This document shows, piece by piece, positions 60,019-64,000 of a DNA stretch of 64,000 bases. Below the pieces are notes generated by a model. The model did no database searches and was not told the origin of the DNA. It saw nothing but the letters and a program-made list of their open reading frames with translations. The stretch spans positions 21,181-85,180 of the forward strand of contig NZ_FMID01000028.1 of NCBI RefSeq assembly GCF_900095385.1, in the 5' to 3' direction. Position 1 is the first letter of the stretch, and every line of letters starts with the position of its first letter. This DNA comes from Methanoculleus chikugoensis (GTDB lineage: Archaea > Halobacteriota > Methanomicrobia > Methanomicrobiales > Methanoculleaceae). The position numbers were made by a program, and so were the translations under genes.

Positions 60019-60216
60019 ATGTCGAGAGTCGTCCGGGTCGACGAAGAGGCGCTGGCGATCGCCCTGAAGTACGGGAAGAACCTCTCAGCCGGGATCATGA
60101 AGATGGAAGAGATGCTTGCGGCGCAGGAGAAGGCGAAGCGCGACTACACCAGGATCGAGGAGATGGTCCGCCGGACGATCCGGGAAGAACTCGATGTCCT
60201 GACCTCCCGGTACTGA
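60019..60216 (+). CDS. Small ribbon-helix-helix-like protein (65 aa)
   Basis: 65 residues. 'MSRVVRVDEEALAIALKYGKNLSAGIMKMEEML' has the size and pattern of a ribbon-helix-helix DNA-binding unit: a short strand with alternating charged residues, then two helices with a GKNLS-type turn. A charged second helix 'KRDYTRIEEMVRRTIREEL' follows. Antitoxins such as VapB and CopG-like repressors look like this and often bind operator arrays at their own promoter; the phased array 30 bases upstream fits that. No toxin gene follows. Assignment tentative; the gene itself looks real. Confidence 0.6.
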   Translation: MSRVVRVDEEALAIALKYGKNLSAGIMKMEEMLAAQEKAKRDYTRIEEMVRRTIREELDVLTSRY

Positions 60217-60555
60217 TAGGCTCCTCAAACTATCGGGACATCACTTTGTGGAGTTGGGTAAACAAAACCGGGCTGTTTCCTGAAGCACCTGATACACTGG
60301 ATCGTGGTGGATATCGCGCCTGGGGGGTGAGGACAGGGGAGGGGGGAGACCCCCTCCCCTGCAACCCCTCCCCTGCAACCCCTCCCCTAATGGCGATACC
60401 AAATGGGAATCCGTGTCAGGAATGCTGTGCAGAGAACTTTCCATCAGATATCTTCCTTCTCTTAGCCGATTGTATCATTGCATGCAAGTTACTATCCAAC
60501 ATGATCGAATCAGGCATTTCGAAGTGAACTCTGGGTAAATTCGCGCCACTGCAAA
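60217..60555. other. Intergenic region with repeat
   Basis: Apart from the family 2 repeat at 60296-60398 nothing is recognised. 60,400-60,540 is AT-richer but has no conserved reading frame. The stop of malQ at 60556 borders it. Confidence 0.4.
60296..60398. repeat. Intergenic hairpin repeat, family 2, copy B
   Basis: Starts CTGGATCGTGGTGGATATCG and continues GGGGGGTGAGGACAGGGG. It folds into CAGGGGAGGGGG-GAGA-CCCCCTCCCCTG (12-bp arms). The sequence CCCCTCCCCTGCAA is then tandemly repeated, and the element ends with GGCGATACC. Confidence 0.75.
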
Positions 60556-62055
60556 TTACCCCCGCCCGGTGAGTTCCGCGAGTCCCCGGAGCCACGCAAA
60601 CGGCGCATCGTCGAACTCCGCGGGGGTCATTCGCCACTCCCAGTTCCCCGTGACGGTCGAGGGGTAGTTCATCCGCGCCGCGGCACCGAGGCCGAGGACG
60701 TCCTGCATCGGGACGATGCACGCCCGCGCGACCGAGGTCATCCCGAGCCGGACGAGCTCCCGGTGAACCTCGTCCGCCCCCACCTGCCGCCCGATGTAGG
60801 TGAAGAACCGCTCCTTATCCTCCTCCGTCGCCTCCTCCTCAAACCACCCCCTCGCCGTGTTGTTGTCGTGCGTCCCCGTGTAGCAGATGAGGTTATGGAC
60901 GTAGTTGTGCGGGATGTGCGGGGTCTCCTCGATCCCCTCGCCGAACGCGAAGAGGAGGATCTTCATCCCCGGAAAGGCGAACCGGTCGAGGAGGGCCTGG
61001 ACGGCGGGGGTGTTCGCCCCCAGGTCTTCGGCGACGATGGCAAAGCAGGGGAACCGCCGGGCGAGCGTCTCGAAGAACTCAGCCCCCGGCCCGTCGACCC
61101 AGGTCCCGTGCTCCGCCGTCGCATCTCCCGCCGGAACCTCGTAGTAATCGGCGAACGCCCGGAAGTGGTCGATCCGGAAGAGGTCGTAGAGTTCGCCGGA
61201 CCGGGCGATCCGGCCCGCCCACCAGTCGTATCCCCGTCCCCGGAGTGCGGCCCAGTCGTAGACCGGGTTCCCCCAGAGCTGCCCGGTCCTGCTGAAGATA
61301 TCGGGCGGCACCCCCGCCACCACGGTCGGGCGGAGGTCTTCGTCCAGTTTGAAGATCCCGGGGTTCGCCCAGACGTCGACGCTGTCGTAGGCGACGTAGA
61401 TCGGGATGTCGCCGATGACCTGGATGCCGCGGTCGGTGCAGTACCGGCGGAGGGCCGACCACTGCCGGGCGGCGATGTACTGGAGGAACTTCTCCTTTCG
61501 TATCCGGTCGTCGAGCAGTTCGCGCATCTCTTTGAGGGCTTCCGGTTCCCGGGCCCGGATCTCCTCCGGCCACCGGGTCCACGCCTGCCCGCGGAAATGG
61601 TCCTTGAGCGCGACGAAGAGCGCGTGGTCGTCGAGCCACCATCCCGCCCCGTCGCAGAACGCCTCGAACCTGCGATCCGGCCCGGAATAGCGAAACCGTT
61701 CGTAGGCAACCGCAAACAGCCGTTCCCGGTACCACGCGGCCGCCTCGTATGCCGCCCGCCCGTCCGGAAAACCGGGCACCGGCTCCAGTTCGCTCTTCCT
61801 GAGATAGCCTTCCCGGACGAGCATCTCCGGGCTGATGAGGAGGGTATTTGCGGCGAACGCCGACGGGCTCGAGTAGGGGGAATGGGCGTACGCGCTCTCT
61901 GTCGGGTTGAGCGGCAGGATCTGCCAGTAGTGCTGCCGCGCCCGCTCAAGCGCCTCGACGAACCGGTATGCCGCCGGGCCGAAGTCCCCGATGCCGTACG
62001 GCGACGGCAGGGACGTGATATGCAGGAGTATGCCGCTTCCCCGTGTCTGAATCAT
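60556..62055 (-). CDS. malQ: 4-alpha-glucanotransferase (amylomaltase)
   Basis: 499 residues from the ATG at 62055 (MIQTRGSGILLHITSLPSPYGIGDFG), with GGGAGAAG upstream; the ORF's extra 49 N-terminal residues are not family-like. GH77 motifs: 'WQILPLNPTESAYAHSPYSSPSAFAANTLLIS', nucleophile region 'DLFRIDHFRAFADYYEVP', acid/base 'FAIVAEDLGANTPAVQALLDRFAFPGMKILLFAFGE', and 'VCYTGTHDNNTARGWF'-type 'LICYTGTHDNNTARGWFEEE'. It disproportionates maltodextrins from glycogen breakdown and works with glucan phosphorylase. Only the small RHH-like gene intervenes between them. Confidence 0.95.
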   Translation of the reverse strand: MIQTRGSGILLHITSLPSPYGIGDFGPAAYRFVEALERARQHYWQILPLNPTESAYAHSPYSSPSAFAANTLLISPEMLVREGYLRKSELEPVPGFPDGRAAYEAAAWYRERLFAVAYERFRYSGPDRRFEAFCDGAGWWLDDHALFVALKDHFRGQAWTRWPEEIRAREPEALKEMRELLDDRIRKEKFLQYIAARQWSALRRYCTDRGIQVIGDIPIYVAYDSVDVWANPGIFKLDEDLRPTVVAGVPPDIFSRTGQLWGNPVYDWAALRGRGYDWWAGRIARSGELYDLFRIDHFRAFADYYEVPAGDATAEHGTWVDGPGAEFFETLARRFPCFAIVAEDLGANTPAVQALLDRFAFPGMKILLFAFGEGIEETPHIPHNYVHNLICYTGTHDNNTARGWFEEEATEEDKERFFTYIGRQVGADEVHRELVRLGMTSVARACIVPMQDVLGLGAAARMNYPSTVTGNWEWRMTPAEFDDAPFAWLRGLAELTGRG

Positions 62056-62194
62056 ACATCTTCTCCCGATATCTCGCCCTTCTGGGGCGGCCTCAACGTA
62101 TAGTCTTATCCTGCACCGGTGAGGGGTACGGTCAAATAGTTCCCGCTCCATAGGGGTCGGAAAGGAGGTGATTGAGACGGCGTTACCAACCGCC

Positions 62195-62380
62195 ATGACC
62201 ATGTCCCGCGTTCACGAGTACCTCCGCGACGCCCCTTACCCGGCGACCCGACGGGATCTGGTCGTCTACGCCCGCGAGGCAGGTGCACCGGGCGACATCC
62301 TGCGGGCGCTCGCACGGTTGCCGGAGAGGCGGTATACGAGCCCGGACGTCGTGACCGGGACCATCGGGATGCTGATGTGA
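62195..62380 (+). CDS. DUF2795 protein
   Basis: 61 residues from the ATG at 62195 (MTMSRVHEYLRDAPYPATRRDLVVYAREAGAP). The ATG at 62201 or the GTG at 62168 is also possible; the latter sits inside a near-perfect Shine-Dalgarno string GGAGGTGAT (62164-62172), so it is unlikely. 'APGDILRALARLPERRYTSPDVV' completes the DUF2795 signature. The function of the family is unknown. Confidence 0.7.
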   Translation: MTMSRVHEYLRDAPYPATRRDLVVYAREAGAPGDILRALARLPERRYTSPDVVTGTIGMLM

Positions 62381-62392
62381 GGGTCCGGGATA

Positions 62393-63166
62393 TCACCGTG
62401 CCGCTGCGATCGCCGTCGCCTCCTCCCGGACGGTGAAGAGGTCGCGGAGAGTCTCCTTGATGCAGGCCTCGAAGATGTCGCGCACGTGGGTGTGGGCGAT
62501 CTCGAGCCAGTCGGCAACCCCGTCCGGCGGGATGTTCTGGCCTTCCGTCAGGTAGTAGTCGATGTTTAAGAGGAACGCGTTGTGCTCCGTCGATTCGGGG
62601 ACGGCGTCGGTGAGTTCCACCCGGCAGTTGTCGCGGTTGTCGTGGAACGAGAACTCGCACCCGGTGATGAACCCCGCCGGCACCCGCGGGAGTTCCGGCG
62701 GGAGGGCGGGGTAGAAGGCGAAGTAGTCCGAGAGCGTCACCTCCCGCTCCGGGATCTCGATGAAGTTGACGTAGCGCAGGTTCATGGTGCCGATGGCGTC
62801 GGTGCCGATGACCTCCCGGAACCGGTCGAACGCGCCGTGAATCCGCTCCGAGAAGGCCTCCCAGTGGACGTAGGGTTTCTGGCAGCTCACCGAGAGCAGG
62901 CGGGGCCCGACCTGGACGGCGCAGCCTTCGTCCTCGGCAAGGAAGATCGAGCGTTCGCCGACCAGGAGTTCTTCGCGGAGCCCCTCCGGGCCGAGGAGCA
63001 TCACCACCTCGCGGACGTAGCGCTGGTCGCGTTTCGGGTAGGCGTCTTTTAAGTGACCATACAGCATGCCGGGGTAGGTCAGGTCCCAGGGGGTGTCTTC
63101 GGGGAACCGGAACTCGCATATCACTTCGGCGGCGGGCGGGTTGACATACTTCCGTACTTCTGCCAT
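62393..63166 (-). CDS. TIGR04255-family protein
   Basis: 257 residues. 'KYVNPPAAEVICEFRFPEDTPWDLTYPGMLYGHLKDAYPKRD' and 'ERIHGAFDRFREVIGTDAIGTMNLRYVNFIEIP' are the family blocks of TIGR04255 (conserved hypothetical proteins scattered in bacteria and archaea). The C-terminal 'LEIAHTHVRDIFEACIKETLRDLF' resembles the family's closing helices. Some relatives sit near defence or toxin genes; here no such neighbour is visible. Function unknown. Its start region overlaps the upstream region of the next, divergent gene. Confidence 0.75.
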   Translation of the reverse strand: MAEVRKYVNPPAAEVICEFRFPEDTPWDLTYPGMLYGHLKDAYPKRDQRYVREVVMLLGPEGLREELLVGERSIFLAEDEGCAVQVGPRLLSVSCQKPYVHWEAFSERIHGAFDRFREVIGTDAIGTMNLRYVNFIEIPEREVTLSDYFAFYPALPPELPRVPAGFITGCEFSFHDNRDNCRVELTDAVPESTEHNAFLLNIDYYLTEGQNIPPDGVADWLEIAHTHVRDIFEACIKETLRDLFTVREEATAIAAAR

Positions 63167-63191
63167 ATTCTTCTCCCTCAGGGGGTGTTGG

Positions 63192-63848
63192 ATGGAAGGA
63201 GACTATTTTAAAGTGACTGCTGCCGGGCATTTGCCGGAACCCGCACGATGGTTTATCTCCCGCGACCGCTATCCGGGTGTGATGGGCGAAACATTCCGCC
63301 AGACTGTCCACCTGCTCATGGGAGTCCTCGGCGCGGCGGTGATCCTCCGCCTGGGCGACCGGGGAGCATTCATCTTTGTGAGCGCCGCTCTCGTCGTCCA
63401 GTTCCTCCTCTGCGACGCCTTCACCCGCGGCTACGACGTCCCGGTCCTCTCGCGGGTGATGGACGAGTCGGAGCGTACCGGGAAGGTGCCGCTCAAGGGC
63501 GGGATCGCCTACGCCGCCGGGGCGCTCTTCTGCCTCGCGGTCTTCGGGAGGGGGTACACTGCGGTCGGCCTCGTCACGGTCGGGGTGCTCGACAGCGTCG
63601 CGACCCTTGTCGGGCTGCGCTTTGGGCGGCATACCCTCGTCGGCAAGAAGTCGTTCGAGGGGACGGTTGCCGGGGCGGCGGCGGCCGCGCTCGCGCTCTC
63701 CTTCCTGATCCCCTGGTGGGCTGCCGCGGCCGTCGCGGCCATTGCGGGCATCATCGAGGCCTGCTTCCCGCTCGACGACAACGTGGCGGTCCAGGTGGGG
63801 GTTTGTGTGATGCTGGCGGGGATGGGGTTTATCGCGGCGGGGTTGTGA
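63192..63848 (+). CDS. CTP-dependent polyprenol/diacylglycerol kinase-like membrane protein
   Basis: 218 residues from the ATG at 63192; the frame is open further up but crosses the divergent gene's start. Six or so membrane segments: 'FRQTVHLLMGVLGAAVILRLG', 'GAFIFVSAALVVQFLLCDAF', 'GIAYAAGALFCLAVFG', 'AAAALALSFLIPWWAAAAVAAIAGIIEA'. The pattern 'VGVLDSVATLVGLRFGRHTLVGKKSFEGTVAG' is the SEC59/DGK1/VTE5 CTP-dependent lipid-kinase signature. In archaea such enzymes likely phosphorylate dolichol or a related polyprenol for N-glycosylation. Confidence 0.85.
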   Translation: MEGDYFKVTAAGHLPEPARWFISRDRYPGVMGETFRQTVHLLMGVLGAAVILRLGDRGAFIFVSAALVVQFLLCDAFTRGYDVPVLSRVMDESERTGKVPLKGGIAYAAGALFCLAVFGRGYTAVGLVTVGVLDSVATLVGLRFGRHTLVGKKSFEGTVAGAAAAALALSFLIPWWAAAAVAAIAGIIEACFPLDDNVAVQVGVCVMLAGMGFIAAGL

Positions 63849-63935
63849 CAGAAGAGTCTCAAGTGCTGGGTTTGCGGAGTGCAGGGTGTTCGACTGAGGA
63901 TGGCAGAACAAGTTGGTGTGATGCAAAAGCCCCGT
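63849..63935. other. Short spacer without recognised gene
   Basis: Only CTCAAGTGCTGGGTTTGCGG and similar unstructured sequence; nothing recognised. Confidence 0.3.
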
Positions 63936-64000
63936 GCTCTGGACCGTGGTGGCTATCCCCGAGAGGGGGGTGGGGACAGGGGAGGGGGGAATACTCCCCC
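63936..64000. repeat. Intergenic hairpin repeat, family 2, copy C (cut by window end)
   Basis: Starts CTCTGGACCGTGGTGGCTAT, continues GGGGGGTGGGGACAGGGGAG, then the left arm GGGGAGGGGGGA and the beginning of the C-rich right arm before the window ends. Confidence 0.7.

Overview
The window is chromosomal DNA from a GC-rich methanogenic archaeon, most likely a member of the Methanomicrobiales (Methanoculleus-like). Evidence: an F420-type formate dehydrogenase pair (fdhAB) with fdhD, FmdE-family proteins and a moeA fusion; an archaeal UMP kinase; a TATA-binding-protein paralogue; A/T-rich TATA-type promoter boxes with short or no leaders; a tRNA-Pro without an encoded CCA. The genus is inference from gene content.

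Layout. 1-6.4 kb: two tandem giant HEAT-repeat proteins on the minus strand, the first cut by the window edge. 6.6-12.2 kb: housekeeping genes (GalT-like transferase, GT4 glycosyltransferase, Mut7-C RNase-domain protein, AmrS-type radical SAM enzyme, a 49-residue zinc ribbon, UMP kinase, tRNA-Pro, endonuclease III). 12.3-31.5 kb: a defence island. It opens with gene wreckage (truncated DEDDh exonuclease, frameshifted DUF1016 nuclease fragment), then a minus-strand operon of EVE, DUF365 and divergent TBP proteins, then a complete type 1-order BREX operon (brxA, brxB, brxC, pglX, pglZ, brxL). A 549-residue AT-rich membrane protein is inserted between pglX and pglZ, and the specificity half of pglX is an AT-rich patch. 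A PD-(D/E)XK nuclease, a Fic protein and a restriction-endonuclease tail close the island.

31.6-34.6 kb: phosphate transport (DUF47/PhoU-like plus Pit) and two proteins of unknown function. 34.7-37.4 kb: a PAPS-reductase-like PP-loop enzyme fused to a cysteine desulfurase. 37.6-46.7 kb: a formate/molybdopterin region (FdhD, VOC protein, FdhB, FdhA, FmdE-like protein, TrmO-FmdE fusion, MoeA-PBP fusion). 47.3-50 kb: two secreted META-domain proteins.

50.2-62.1 kb: a central-carbon block of bacterial-looking enzymes: phosphoglycerate mutase, type I GAPDH, a 2-hydroxyacid dehydrogenase, PEP synthase, a frame-disrupted P-type H+-ATPase, a YHS-glucan phosphorylase fusion and 4-alpha-glucanotransferase. 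Together they link glycogen turnover with glycolysis and gluconeogenesis. Between the last two lies a small ribbon-helix-helix-like gene behind a helically phased GTAAC array. 62.2-64 kb: a DUF2795 protein, a TIGR04255 protein and a CTP-dependent lipid-kinase-like membrane protein.

Two families of GC-rich hairpin-forming intergenic repeats are scattered in the right half (37.4, 47.0, 47.1, 60.3 and 63.9 kb). The most notable observations are the membrane protein and swapped specificity segment inside the BREX operon, the EVE-DUF365-TBP operon beside it, and the phased GTAAC array.
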